From positions 744,001 to 808,000 of the forward strand of contig NZ_CP103289.1 of assembly GCF_024757985.1 (NCBI RefSeq): 64,000 nt of DNA, given 5' to 3'. A program made the position numbers and the translations under genes. Source of the stretch: Cellulomonas sp. NS3 (GTDB taxonomy: Bacteria; Actinomycetota; Actinomycetes; Actinomycetales; Cellulomonadaceae). Positions within the stretch are counted from its first letter, which is position 1. Every line of letters begins with the position of its first letter. Shown piece after piece: positions 42,426 through 51,022 of the stretch. Below the pieces are notes generated by a model. It was not told where the DNA came from, did not search any database, and was given only the letters and a program-made list of their open reading frames with translations.

Positions 42426-43430
42426 TCAGCCGAGGAAGACCTGCGCGCAGAGCATCCCGCGCGGGCCGGAGACGCAGCCGATCCCGACGGAGCTGTACGA
42501 CCGCAGGATGTTCGCGCGGTGGCCCTCGGAGTTCATCCAGCCCGTCATCATCGCGGCCGGCGTGGGGTAGCCGAGCGCGATGTTCTCGCCGACCGAGCGT
42601 GCACGGCACGCCGTGAGGATCGGTCCGAGGGGGTCGTGCTCGAACCGGTTCTCGGCGACGAGGATGCCGGCCCGGGCGACGGCCTGCTGCGTGGCGCAGT
42701 CCGAGACGGCGAGCGCCGGCAGCCCCGCGGCGGCCCGCTGCTCGTTCGTGAGCGTGACGAGGGACGCCGCGTACTGCTGGTCCGCGGTGAGGCCGGGGGG
42801 CGGCGGCGCGGGGGTCGTGACGGGCGGCGTGGTGCCGGGCTGCGAGGCCGACGGCACGGGGGTCGGCCGGGGGCTGCGCGTCGGCGCCGGGGCCGGGGTG
42901 CGGGTCGGTGCGGGGGAGGCGGTCGGCGGCACGCCGGGGGCGGTGGGGAGCGGCGTCGGTGCGGCGGTCGGGGCGGCCGTCGGGGTGGGCGCGACCGTCG
43001 GCACCGCGGTGGGCTCCGGAGCGATGGTCGGGACGATCGTGGGGGACGGCGTGGCGGTGGGCGCCGGCGTCGGGCGCGGGTGGCCGGGGCGGGGCCAGCG
43101 ACCGTGGCGGTAGCCCGACCAGCCGCGGTCGGCCGAGTACGCGGTGTACCAGGCGGCGGGGGAGTGGCCTGGCTGCCAGTCGCGCCCGGCGGTGTAGGCG
43201 GCGTACCAGCCGCGCGCGGAGGCGTGTGCGCCGGAGCCGCCGTCGCGTCCGGGCGCCTCGGAGTGCCAGGGCGCGACGGCCCACGCGGACGCGGCGCCGG
43301 TGCAGAGCGCCAGGGACATGACGACGATCGCCCGGGCGCGGAACCGGTGCCGTCGCGCTCGCGCGACACGTGCACGGCGGACGTCACGCCGTGTGGCCTC
43401 GGTCGGGGTCGTGCTCTGGGTCGGGTTCAT
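42426..43430 (-). CDS. Secreted CAP/SCP-domain protein
   Basis: A 334-residue protein. A basic N-terminus and one hydrophobic segment (AIVVMSLALCTGAASAWAV) form a long signal or anchor. Residues about 60-100 hold short WY-repeats (GWYAAYTAGRDW, AWYTAYSADRGW), followed by a Pro/Thr linker of about 90 residues. The C-terminal CAP domain (LVTLTNEQRAAAGLPAL; RAGILVAENRFEH; VGENIALGYPTPAAMMTGWMNSEGH in part; GIGCVSGPRGMLCAQVF) resembles YkwD-type proteins, with Cys pairs. ATG at 43430 is preferred over GTG 43439 because TATAAC at 43441-43446 would place the transcript start between them. Role in the cell wall is inferred. Confidence 0.88.
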   Translation of the reverse strand: MNPTQSTTPTEATRRDVRRARVARARRHRFRARAIVVMSLALCTGAASAWAVAPWHSEAPGRDGGSGAHASARGWYAAYTAGRDWQPGHSPAAWYTAYSADRGWSGYRHGRWPRPGHPRPTPAPTATPSPTIVPTIAPEPTAVPTVAPTPTAAPTAAPTPLPTAPGVPPTASPAPTRTPAPAPTRSPRPTPVPSASQPGTTPPVTTPAPPPPGLTADQQYAASLVTLTNEQRAAAGLPALAVSDCATQQAVARAGILVAENRFEHDPLGPILTACRARSVGENIALGYPTPAAMMTGWMNSEGHRANILRSYSSVGIGCVSGPRGMLCAQVFLG

Positions 43431-43541
43431 CCTCAGCACGTTATAGAACCGTTATCCGGCGTGACCGCCCGTTGGGATTGGAGTTCTCTCATCCGGCGGG
43501 CGTCGCGGCCGGCGCGTCGCGTGCGTGCGACCGTAGTCGCC

Positions 43542-44402
43542 ATGACCGCCGACGAGCACGGGCTGTTCCCCGGCAAGCACTTCATCAGCACCGCGCTCGA
43601 GGCGCTCGAGACCAAGACCGCGATGTCCGGCGAGCTCGCCCGTCGCTACCTCCAGCGCGCGGGGATGGCCGGCGTTCTCATCGGGATCTTCTACGGCACC
43701 TACTTCGCCGTCCTCGCCGCGTTCACGAGCATCGACGTCGGTGCGGGCACGCTCCAGCCGCTCGGGCGGATCGCCGGGGCGCTGGCGTTCGGGTGGGCGC
43801 TCGTCTTCATCTACTACACGAAGTCCGAGCTGCTGACGTCGAACATGATGATCGTCTCGATCGGCGCGTACCACGGCCGCACGACGTGGGGGAAGGCGCT
43901 GCGGCTGCTCGGGCTCTGCTACGTCGGGAACCTGCTCGGCGGGCTGTTCGTCGCGGTGCTCGTGCGGTTCTCGACGCTCGTCGACGGGGTCGCGCTCGAC
44001 GTCATGCTCGCGTCGGTCGAGCACAAGCTCGACTACGTGGCGTCCGGTCCGGCCGGCTGGGTCGACCTGCTCGTGCGCGCCGCGCTGTGCAACTTCATGA
44101 TCAACATGGCGATGCTGCTGGTCTACAACGGGCTCATCAAGGACGACCTGACCAAGAGCCTGGCGATGATCGTCTCGGTGTTCATCTTCGCGTTCCTGGG
44201 GCTCGAGCACTCGGTCGCGAACACTGTGCTCTTCTCGATCGTCGGGCTCACGGAGGGCATCGACGTCGGGCTCGCGGCCGGGAACGTCGGCATCGCCCTC
44301 GTCGGCAACTTCCTCGGCGGCGGCGTGCTGATCGGGCTGTACTACGCCTACGTCAACGACGACTCGCAGTACCTGCGGACGCGCCCGCCCGCGGAGGGCT
44401 GA
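43542..44402 (+). CDS. Formate/nitrite transporter (FocA/NirC family)
   Basis: A 286-residue FNT channel with six TM helices. Family motifs: KSELLTSNMM in the first half, ALCNFMINMAML, and GLEHSVANTVLFSI, which contains the central channel His. These pentameric channels pass formate, nitrite or related monovalent acids. Neither pyruvate formate-lyase, formate dehydrogenase nor nitrite reductase is nearby, so the ion is unknown. Divergent from the CAP-domain gene. Confidence 0.92.
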   Translation: MTADEHGLFPGKHFISTALEALETKTAMSGELARRYLQRAGMAGVLIGIFYGTYFAVLAAFTSIDVGAGTLQPLGRIAGALAFGWALVFIYYTKSELLTSNMMIVSIGAYHGRTTWGKALRLLGLCYVGNLLGGLFVAVLVRFSTLVDGVALDVMLASVEHKLDYVASGPAGWVDLLVRAALCNFMINMAMLLVYNGLIKDDLTKSLAMIVSVFIFAFLGLEHSVANTVLFSIVGLTEGIDVGLAAGNVGIALVGNFLGGGVLIGLYYAYVNDDSQYLRTRPPAEG

Positions 44403-44436
44403 CCGGCCGGCCGGCCGACGCACGGCCTGGACCCTC

Positions 44437-44474
44437 CGCGCACGCCCGTCCGGCGAGCGGGACGGGCGTGCGCG
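44437..44474. terminator. Bidirectional terminator, 15-bp perfect stem
   Basis: CGCGCACGCCCGTCC (44437-44451) and its complement (44460-44474) around an 8-nt loop, between the convergent transporter and DUF6069-like genes. Confidence 0.85.
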
Positions 44475-44483
44475 ACGCCCCGG

Positions 44484-44936
44484 TCAGCGCGACGCCGCGG
44501 AGGCGGCGCGCCGGACGAGCACGAACCACACGACGCCCACGACGACGTGCATGAGCGCGAGCCCGACCTGCGTCCCGGTCGTCGCGTCCACGGCGAACGG
44601 CATCGGCACGGTGAGCAGGCCGAGGGCGAGGCCCACGGCGGCGAGCGTGCGCCACGCGCGGGCGCCCCACCGGCGCAGCGGGAGCAGCAGCGCGGTCGCC
44701 ACGAGGAGCGGGACCACCGTCATGACGACGACCATGACGAACGTGACCTCCGAGGCCGCCGCGTCGGGCGTCTGCCGCACGAGGTGGTCGGCGCCCAGGG
44801 CGCGGGACACGACGAGCACGAGCAGGTTGGCGACCAGGGCGACGCCCGCGGCGACGAGGCCGGTGCGCCAGGTGGTCGCGGCGCTCACCCGGAGAGGTGC
44901 GGCCGGGCGTGCGGGGGCGGACGTGTCGGTGCTCAT
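44484..44936 (-). CDS. Four-span membrane protein (DUF6069-like)
   Basis: A 150-residue protein with four TM helices (GLVAAGVALVANLLVLVVSRAL, VTFVMVVVMTVVPLLVATALLL, WRTLAAVGLALGLL, VGLALMHVVVGVVWFVLV). Function unknown. GAGGAGCG precedes the ATG. Divergent from a MarR regulator with two TTGAC palindromes between, so it is the probable regulatory target. Confidence 0.8.
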   Translation of the reverse strand: MSTDTSAPARPAAPLRVSAATTWRTGLVAAGVALVANLLVLVVSRALGADHLVRQTPDAAASEVTFVMVVVMTVVPLLVATALLLPLRRWGARAWRTLAAVGLALGLLTVPMPFAVDATTGTQVGLALMHVVVGVVWFVLVRRAASAASR

Positions 44937-44954
44937 CGTTGCGCTCCTCGATGG

Positions 44955-45005
44955 TTGACGTGCTCAAGTATCGGTAGCGTCGCGCACGGTGCTTGACCAT
45001 GTCAA
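44955..45005. promoter_or_regulatory. Two MarR-type operators
   Basis: TTGACGTGCTCAA (44955-44967) and the perfect palindrome TTGACCATGTCAA (44993-45005) lie between the divergent genes. TATGCT at 45022-45027 is 6 nt before the MarR start codon. Confidence 0.65.
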
Positions 45006-45033
45006 CCATGGACACGACCAATATGCTGGCGAC

Positions 45034-45480
45034 ATGAAGGACGGGGACGAGGACACCGGCTGCGGAGGCGGCTGGGCGCCGCAGCCGACGCTGAGCCAGC
45101 GGCTCTTCGCCGTCGCCGAGCTCGCGCGGGCCGGGTTCGCGGAGACCGTCGGCCGGCACGGGCTCACGCCCGTCCAGGCGCGCGCGGTCCTGATGCTCGA
45201 CGAGCCCGTCCCCATGAGCTCGGTCGCCGGCCACCTCGCGTGCGACGCGTCGAACGTCACGGGCCTCGCGGACCGGCTCGAGGCCCTCGGCGTCGCCGAG
45301 CGGATCCCGAGCAGCGACCGCCGCGTCAAGCTCCTCCGGCTCACGGAGCGCGGCGCGGCGCTGCGCGGCGAGCTCGGCCGCGAGCTCGCCCGGGGCTCCG
45401 TCGTGACGGACCGGCTCACTGCGGCCGAGCGCGCGCAGCTCGAGGTGCTGCTCGACAAGATGCTGACGCCTGACGCCTGA
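45034..45480 (+). CDS. MarR-family transcription regulator
   Basis: A 148-residue winged-helix regulator: TLSQRLFAVAELARAGFAETV, VQARAVLMLDEPVPMSSVAGHLACDASNVTGLADRLEALG (split here by helix turns) and the wing ERIPSSDRRVKLLRLTERG. The ATG at 45034 is preferred because an upstream start at 44989 would begin inside the operator. MarR proteins repress divergent genes and respond to phenolic or other small ligands. Confidence 0.9.
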   Translation: MKDGDEDTGCGGGWAPQPTLSQRLFAVAELARAGFAETVGRHGLTPVQARAVLMLDEPVPMSSVAGHLACDASNVTGLADRLEALGVAERIPSSDRRVKLLRLTERGAALRGELGRELARGSVVTDRLTAAERAQLEVLLDKMLTPDA

Positions 45481-45504
45481 CGCCTGACGCCTGACGCCTG
45501 ACGC
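45463..45504. repeat. Six 7-bp tandem repeats across the MarR stop codon
   Basis: CTGACGC is repeated six times from 45463 to 45504, beginning inside the last codons of the gene. Each copy carries a TGA, so every frame is stopped within 21 bp even if copy number changes. Confidence 0.85.
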
Positions 45505-45620
45505 CGGACGGGCGTCGTCGGGCTGAGGTCGGTGCGTCCGCACGGGCGGAGCCGCGCCGCCGCTACGGTGACCTGCGACCGCCCGGGGACGCCGGGTGTG
45601 CGCGACCTGGAGGTGCTGCC

Positions 45621-46643
45621 GTGGACGTCCCGCACCGCCGGCCGACCCTCGACGAGGTCGCCCGCCGCGCCGGGGTGTCGCGCACCGTCGCGTCGCGCGC
45701 GGTGAACGGGGGGCCCGACGTCAGCCGGGCCAAGCGGGAGGCCGTCGCCCGGGCTGTCGAGGAGCTCGGCTTCGTGCCCAACGCGACGGCGCGGGCGCTC
45801 GCGACGCACCGCGCGGGGGCGGTGGTGCTCGCGGTCGCGGGCGACGACCCGGCGCTGTTCGCCGACCCGTTCCACGCGCGGCTCGTCATCGGGGTCGCCT
45901 CGGTCCTCGAGGAGGCGGACCTCGACCTCACGCTGCTGCTCGCCGCGTCGGCCCGGGGGCAGGCGCGGCTCGAGCGCGCGCTGCGGGCGGGGCGGGCCGA
46001 CGGCTTCATGGTCGTCGCAGCCCGCGCGGACGACCCGCTGACCCGGTTCGCGGCGGCGACCGACCGGCCCGTCGTCTTCGGCGGGCATCCGCCGCACGGC
46101 GAGCCGGCCGCGTACGTCGACGTCGACAACGCCGCCGGTGCCCGCCTCGCGACCGAGCACCTCCTCGCGCTCGGCCGGCGCCGCGTCGTGCACCTGGGCG
46201 GGCCCGCCGGGCTCGACGCGTCGGCCGCACGGGAGCGGGGGGTCGCGGAGGCGCTCGCGGCCGCGGGTGCCGCGCCGGCCCCGGTCGAGCGCGCCGACTT
46301 CGACGAGGCCGACGCGTCACGGGCCATGGCCCGGCTCCTCGTGGCGCACCCCGATCTCGACGGCGTCGTCGCCGCGTCCGACAACATCGCCGCGGGGGCG
46401 CTGCGGGCGCTGCGGGCGTACGGGCGCTCGGTACCGGGGGACGTGGCCGTCGTCGGCTTCGACGACCTGCCCGTCGCGCAGCAGACCGAGCCCGCGCTCA
46501 CGACCGTGCACCAGCCGATCGAGGACCTGGGTCGCGAGCTGGCGGCGATGCTCGTGCGCCTCCTCGGGGGTGGCCCGGCGTCGCCGGTGATCCTCCCGAC
46601 GCGCCTCGTCGTGCGGGGGTCGGCCCCTGCCGTCGGCGGGTAG
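45621..46643 (+). CDS. LacI-family regulator, candidate controller of cellulose genes
   Basis: A 340-residue repressor. Residues 5-30 form the LacI helix-turn-helix (TLDEVARRAGVSRTVASRAVNG); hinge helix ALATHR region follows; the ligand domain shows VVHLGGPAG, DGVVAASDNIAAGALRALRAYG, VPGDVAVVGFDDLPVAQQTEPALTTVHQP (typical C-subdomain, shown in part). GTG follows GGAGGTGCTGCC. It is the nearest LacI-type gene to the palindromes at 47474 and 54573, so it may be CelR-like; unproven. Confidence 0.92.
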   Translation: MDVPHRRPTLDEVARRAGVSRTVASRAVNGGPDVSRAKREAVARAVEELGFVPNATARALATHRAGAVVLAVAGDDPALFADPFHARLVIGVASVLEEADLDLTLLLAASARGQARLERALRAGRADGFMVVAARADDPLTRFAAATDRPVVFGGHPPHGEPAAYVDVDNAAGARLATEHLLALGRRRVVHLGGPAGLDASAARERGVAEALAAAGAAPAPVERADFDEADASRAMARLLVAHPDLDGVVAASDNIAAGALRALRAYGRSVPGDVAVVGFDDLPVAQQTEPALTTVHQPIEDLGRELAAMLVRLLGGGPASPVILPTRLVVRGSAPAVGG

Positions 46644-46840
46644 CGGGCCGGTCCGGCGCGCACGGGCCGGGTCCGTGCGGCGTGCGCGGGTCCGCCCCGC
46701 GCAGCGGCTGGCGAGCCGGTCGCGGCCCGGTTCGGCTCCGCCGTCGGGCGGTGGACCCGCCGTCGACCCCGCGCTGCCCGTCGGGGCCGTGCCCCGGCCG
46801 GGAGGGGCGTTGTGTCGGACGCCGGTGGCAGCGTGGGCGG

Positions 46841-47242
46841 ATGGAGATCACACGTCTGCAGCCTGCCGGCCTCGTACGGAGCCCGGCGTTCAGCCACGTC
46901 GCCGTCGTCCCGCCGGGGGCGACGACGATCTACGTGGGCGGTCAGGACGGCGTCGACGAGACGGGGGCGCTCGTGTCCGGCGACGTCGCCGAGCAGTCGG
47001 TCCGCGCGATGGAGAACGCGCGCGTCGCGCTCGAAGCGGCGGGCGCGACGCTCGCCGACGTCGTGCAGTGGTCGGTGCTGCTCGTCGCGGACGCCGACCT
47101 GAACGCCGCGTACGGCGCGATCGCGCCCCTGCTCGCCGGCCCCGGGGCGCCGCCGCTCGTGATCGCCGCCCGGGTCGCCGGGCTCGGAGTGCCGGGTGCG
47201 CTGATCGAGGTCAGCGCGATCGCCGCGGTGCTTCGCGACTGA
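46841..47242 (+). CDS. RidA-family protein
   Basis: A 133-residue RidA-like protein: HVAVVPPGATTIYVGGQDGVDETG, AVRAMENARVALEAAGATLADVVQWSVL (opening part) and IAARVAGLGVPGALIEVSAIA, where Arg in AARVAGL and the terminal Glu match catalytic positions. Likely an enamine/imine deaminase-type enzyme. It is a second, distinct RidA relative besides that at 17756. 46644-46840 upstream shows no gene. Confidence 0.88.
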   Translation: MEITRLQPAGLVRSPAFSHVAVVPPGATTIYVGGQDGVDETGALVSGDVAEQSVRAMENARVALEAAGATLADVVQWSVLLVADADLNAAYGAIAPLLAGPGAPPLVIAARVAGLGVPGALIEVSAIAAVLRD

Positions 47243-47551
47243 GCGCGGGGCGCGGCACTCGCCCCCGAGCGGGTGCACGGGGGGGTGCGGGGCGCTGGGC
47301 CGGCGCGGCGCCGCGGGTGCGGGGCGCCAGTGGGTGCGACAGGGCTGCGCGGGCACCGGGCGGGTGCAGCGCGGCGGAGTGCGGGGCACCGAGTGGGTGC
47401 GACAGGGCCGGGTGCGGGGCAGAGCAGCCGGTCTTGACGGGCGCGCCGGGCAGGGCGCAGGATGGCGGCGCAGACTGGAAGCGCTTCCAGTTTCTCTCGC
47501 CCGACCCGCTCCAGTCGACACCGACGTCGGCACGACCCCCGGAGAGTCACC
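47243..47551. other. Regulatory gap upstream of the cellulase
   Basis: The 309-bp gap contains G-rich repeated words (AGTGGGTGCGACAGGGC occurs near 47330 and 47392), a possible -35 TTGACG (47434-47439) with a -10-like CAGGAT (47458-47463), and the cellulase operator at 47474. Confidence 0.55.
47474..47491 (+). promoter_or_regulatory. 18-bp palindromic operator of the GH6 cellulase gene
   Basis: ACTGGAAGCGCTTCCAGT is a perfect palindrome with the central CG typical of LacI-family sites and resembling CelR boxes of cellulolytic actinobacteria. It lies about 10 bp past the putative -10 box, where binding would block transcription. Confidence 0.8.
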
Positions 47552-48841
47552 ATGGCAACCCCTGCTCGCAGGCGGTGGGGCATCGTCGCCCTGACCGTCT
47601 GCGCCCTCGGCCTCAGCGCCCTCACCGCCTCGCCGGCCTCCGCGGCCAACGACGTGCTGGATCCGACGACGCGCCTCTACGTCGACCCGCACAGCACCAC
47701 CAAGGACGCCGCGAAGACCCTGCGCGGGCAGGCGAAGCGCGACGCGCTCACGCTCAGCCGCATCCCGAGCGCCACCTGGTTCACCGAGGGCACGCCCGCC
47801 GAGGTCCGGCACGACGTGCGCACGCTCGTGCGGCGCGCCGGCCACAAGGTCCCCGTGCTCGTCGCGTACAACCTGCCGTTCCGCGACTGCGCGCTGTACT
47901 CGGCCGGCGGCGCGGCGGGCCCCGACGCGTACAAGGCGTGGGTCGACGCGTTCGCCGCCGGGATCGGCGACGAGGAGGCCGTCGTGATCCTCGAGCCGGA
48001 CGGCCTCGGAGTCATCCCCTGGTACACGACGCTCGACGGCCAGCTCGAGGGCTGCCGCCCCGCGGAGCTCGACCCGGCGACGACGGGTGCCCAGCCCTCG
48101 GCCGAGCGCTTCGCGCTGCTGCGGTACGCGGTCGAGCGGATCGCGCAGCAGCCGAACGTCGCGCTCTACCTGGACGGCACCGGGCCGTCGTGGCTCGCCG
48201 TCCCGGAGATCACCGACCGCCTGCTCAAGGCCGGGGTGCAGGGCGCCGACGGCTTCTTCCTCAACGTCTCGAACTACGAGCGCACCGAGAACGACGTCCT
48301 CTACGGCACGTGGATCTCGCAGTGCCTCGCGTACGCGACCGTCGTCGCGCCGGGCAGCGTCGCAGAGTGCGGGCACCAGTACTGGAGCGGCGGTCCCGCG
48401 AACGACTGGACCGGCGTGGTGCTGCGCAACACCGGCATCTGGAGCGACACGGCGGAGGACCCGACGCTCAACACCGCCGGGATCACCTCGCGGTACGAGC
48501 TCGTGCTCGGCGGCGTCGAGCCGACGACCCACTTCGTGGTCGACACGAGCCGCAACGGGCAGGGCCCGTGGACGGCGCCCGCGGGGAAGTACACCGACGC
48601 CGAGACGTGGTGCAACCCGCCCGGCCGCGGCGCCGGCCTGCGCCCGACGACCCAGACGGGGAACGACCTCGTCGACGCGCTGCTGTGGATCAAGGTCCCC
48701 GGCGAGTCCGACGGGCGCTGCCTGCGCGGCACGCCCGGCCCGACCGACCCCGAGCGAGGGATGGTCGACCCGGCCGCCGGCCAGTGGTTCGTCGAGCAGG
48801 CGCGCGAGCTCGTCGAGCTGGCTCAGCCTCCCCTCCGCTGA
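47552..48841 (+). CDS. Secreted GH6 cellulase (endoglucanase or cellobiohydrolase)
   Basis: A 429-residue exoenzyme that hydrolyses beta-1,4-glucan with inversion. Signal peptide ends at ASA-AND (about residue 32). GH6 motifs: YNLPFRDCALYSAGG with Asp112, VVILEPDGLG with the acid Asp150, FFLNVSNY, VVDTSRNGQGP with Asp331, and ALLWIKVPGESDG. There is no carbohydrate-binding module or linker, unlike most secreted actinobacterial GH6 enzymes. A segment of about 60 residues between 255 and 320 (CGHQYWSGGPANDWTG) is longer than in compact endoglucanases and may cover the cleft, hinting at processive action. ATG 47552 follows GGAGAG; a longer reading to 47462 would include the operator. Confidence 0.93.
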   Translation: MATPARRRWGIVALTVCALGLSALTASPASAANDVLDPTTRLYVDPHSTTKDAAKTLRGQAKRDALTLSRIPSATWFTEGTPAEVRHDVRTLVRRAGHKVPVLVAYNLPFRDCALYSAGGAAGPDAYKAWVDAFAAGIGDEEAVVILEPDGLGVIPWYTTLDGQLEGCRPAELDPATTGAQPSAERFALLRYAVERIAQQPNVALYLDGTGPSWLAVPEITDRLLKAGVQGADGFFLNVSNYERTENDVLYGTWISQCLAYATVVAPGSVAECGHQYWSGGPANDWTGVVLRNTGIWSDTAEDPTLNTAGITSRYELVLGGVEPTTHFVVDTSRNGQGPWTAPAGKYTDAETWCNPPGRGAGLRPTTQTGNDLVDALLWIKVPGESDGRCLRGTPGPTDPERGMVDPAAGQWFVEQARELVELAQPPLR

Positions 48842-48870
48842 GCCGCACCGCAGCGAGGCTGCGGGTGCGA

Positions 48871-48905
48871 CCGAGGGCCCCGGCGGTGAGTGCCGGGGCC
48901 CTCGG
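48871..48905. terminator. Bidirectional terminator, 14-bp perfect stem
   Basis: CCGAGGGCCCCGGC (48871-48884) and GCCGGGGCCCTCGG (48892-48905) around a 7-nt loop, between the convergent cellulase and GGDEF genes. Confidence 0.85.
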
Positions 48906-48940
48906 CCGACGCGTGGGTCCGTGGGCGTCCGCCGAGAGGC

Positions 48941-50911
48941 TCAGGCCGCCGGATCGCTCGCGCGCGTCCCCGTGGGCCGGACGACGTCGACGCCGTCCTG
49001 GGGTGCCGGGTCCTCGACCGTGAGCGGCGAACCGAGCGGCCGGGAGCCGGGACGGTACCGCTGGAAGCCGCCCTCGCCGCGCCGCTTCGCCTCGTACATG
49101 GCGATGTCGGCCTGGCGCAGGAGCTCCGCGGGGTCGTCGCCGGGTGCTCCGTCCACGACACCGAAGCTGGCCCGCACGACGAGCCGGTGGCCCTCGACCT
49201 CGACGGGCGCGAGCAGCGCGTCGACGATGCGAGCCAGGACCGCGTCGACCGCGTCGCGGTCGAGCCCCGAGAGCAGGATCGCGAACTCGTCGCCGCCGAG
49301 GCGGGCCACGGTGTCGCTCGCGCGCAGGGCGGCGCTCATCCGCGCCGCGACCTCGACGAGGAGGCCGTCGCCCACCGCGTGCCCCAGCGTGTCGTTGACG
49401 GACTTGAAGTCGTCGAGGTCGACGAGCACGAGGCTCAGTCGTTCTCCGGGGGCCGCGCTCGACACCGCGGCCCGGACGCGGTCGCCGAACAGCGCGCGGT
49501 TCGCGAGCCCCGTGAGCGCGTCGTGCGTGGCCTGGTGGCTCAGGCGCTCCTGCACCTCGCGCGTCTCGGTGACGTCGCGGGCGTTGCTGACCAAGCCCTC
49601 GACGTGCGGCTCGTGGACGAGGTTCGACGCGACGACCTCGAGCCACCGCCACGACCCGTCCGCGTGCCGGAGCCGCATCTCGTAGGTGGCCGTGGCGCCG
49701 GGCGTTCCCGCGACCGACGCGACGCCGGCGCGCGCCACGCCGTGGTCGTCGGGGTGCGCGAGCTCCAGGACGTGCCGCCCCAGCAGGCTGTCGGGGTCGC
49801 GCCCCAGCACCCGGAGGACCGACGGGCTCACGTAGCGGATCGCGCCCCCGGGCTCCGTGATCGTGACGATGTCGCTGCTGTTCTGCACGAGCAGGCGGAA
49901 CTGGCGCTCGTGCGTGCCGATCACCGACAGCAGGGCGGCGTTCTGCCGGAACGCGAGGAGCTGGCGGACGATCACCAGTGCGGTCAGGGTGACCGCCGCG
50001 GCGACCACCACGAGACGGTCGGGTGCGTCCTGCACGGACGTGCGGACGAGCAGGGCCGCGACGGCGACCACCGCGACGTAGGGCAGCGTGCTGAAGGTGC
50101 GCGGACGGGCAGCCGGCGCACCGGCCCGCGCGGCGTCGGCGATCTGCAGGTGCGCGCTCAGGGCGATGGTCACCGAGGCGATCGGGTTGAGGAGGAGCTG
50201 GACGTCCACGTCCGGGCGGACCGACAGCAGCAGCACCCCGACCGCCGACCCGAACCCGCCGACGAGCGCGGACACCGCGCGGAGGTAGAGGGCGCGGCGC
50301 GGCACGACGCCGGAGCCGGCGAGCGCGGCCTTGGCGGCGAGGAGCACCGCCATGAGCGCCGGGGCCATCACGGGTGCGACGTGCGAGACGGTGGCGCGCG
50401 TGATCTCGCCGCCGGCGAACGTCACGACGAGGTGCCACATGAGGACGCCGGCCGCGACCACGAGCGTGGCGACGTCCAGCGTGAGCTCGGCCTTCTGGGT
50501 CCGGGTGCGCAGCCCGAGCGGGATCCGCACGATCGACGCAGCGAGCAGGACCGCACCCGTCACCTGCAGCACGGTGTGCGCCGGTGCCGGGACGTCGGAC
50601 GCGCCGGTCGCGATCACGAGGCGCACCCCGATCGACACGGCGATGAAGGCCATCCCCGCGGCTGTCAGGCGCCAGACGGTGCGGGCCGCCACGGGGGTCG
50701 TGGGGTGCTGGGCCGCGCGCCAGCAGAGCACGACCGCGAGCGTCGCGACGAGCGGGTTGAGGACGTGGCCGAGGGCGGGCAGCGCGGACCACCCGGTGGT
50801 CAGCTCCGCCACGAACGCGACCGTGTTGAGGGCGGCCAGCGCGACCAGGACCCACGCGAGCGTGGCGCGGGGCGCGGAGGGGACGGCGTCGCCCGCGACG
50901 GCGTGGTTCAT
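48941..50911 (-). CDS. Membrane-bound diguanylate cyclase (PAS-GGDEF)
   Basis: A 656-residue protein that should make c-di-GMP. Residues 15-330 contain about nine TM helices, forming an unassigned membrane sensor. A PAS domain follows (FRLLVQNSSDIVTITEPGG; VSPSVLRVLGRDPDSLLG), then GGDEF: THDALTGLANRALF, LVDLDDFKSVNDTLGH and RLGGDEFAILLSG (G-G-D-E-F from residue 539). The inhibitory I-site RASD lies five residues before GGDEF, so product inhibition is expected. No EAL domain is present. The signal sensed and the effector are unknown. Confidence 0.94.
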   Translation of the reverse strand: MNHAVAGDAVPSAPRATLAWVLVALAALNTVAFVAELTTGWSALPALGHVLNPLVATLAVVLCWRAAQHPTTPVAARTVWRLTAAGMAFIAVSIGVRLVIATGASDVPAPAHTVLQVTGAVLLAASIVRIPLGLRTRTQKAELTLDVATLVVAAGVLMWHLVVTFAGGEITRATVSHVAPVMAPALMAVLLAAKAALAGSGVVPRRALYLRAVSALVGGFGSAVGVLLLSVRPDVDVQLLLNPIASVTIALSAHLQIADAARAGAPAARPRTFSTLPYVAVVAVAALLVRTSVQDAPDRLVVVAAAVTLTALVIVRQLLAFRQNAALLSVIGTHERQFRLLVQNSSDIVTITEPGGAIRYVSPSVLRVLGRDPDSLLGRHVLELAHPDDHGVARAGVASVAGTPGATATYEMRLRHADGSWRWLEVVASNLVHEPHVEGLVSNARDVTETREVQERLSHQATHDALTGLANRALFGDRVRAAVSSAAPGERLSLVLVDLDDFKSVNDTLGHAVGDGLLVEVAARMSAALRASDTVARLGGDEFAILLSGLDRDAVDAVLARIVDALLAPVEVEGHRLVVRASFGVVDGAPGDDPAELLRQADIAMYEAKRRGEGGFQRYRPGSRPLGSPLTVEDPAPQDGVDVVRPTGTRASDPAA

Positions 50912-51022
50912 CGGGCACCCTCCTGGACGACGCCCCGGGCGGGGCGACGCCCAGCAGATCGGCGCTCCCGGTGCCGCCGTGAGTGTCGCCGCGGGTGGAT
51001 CCGCCGAGCGCCGTCGGCCGGC

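Noticed and set aside
43542-44402. Part of an anaerobic formate or nitrite pathway
   Set aside because: No formate-lyase, formate dehydrogenase or nitrite reductase gene is in the window, so the channel is left unassigned.
45563-48532. Long minus-strand frame over the LacI, RidA and cellulase genes
   Set aside because: Shadow of three well-supported plus-strand genes; no conserved domain.
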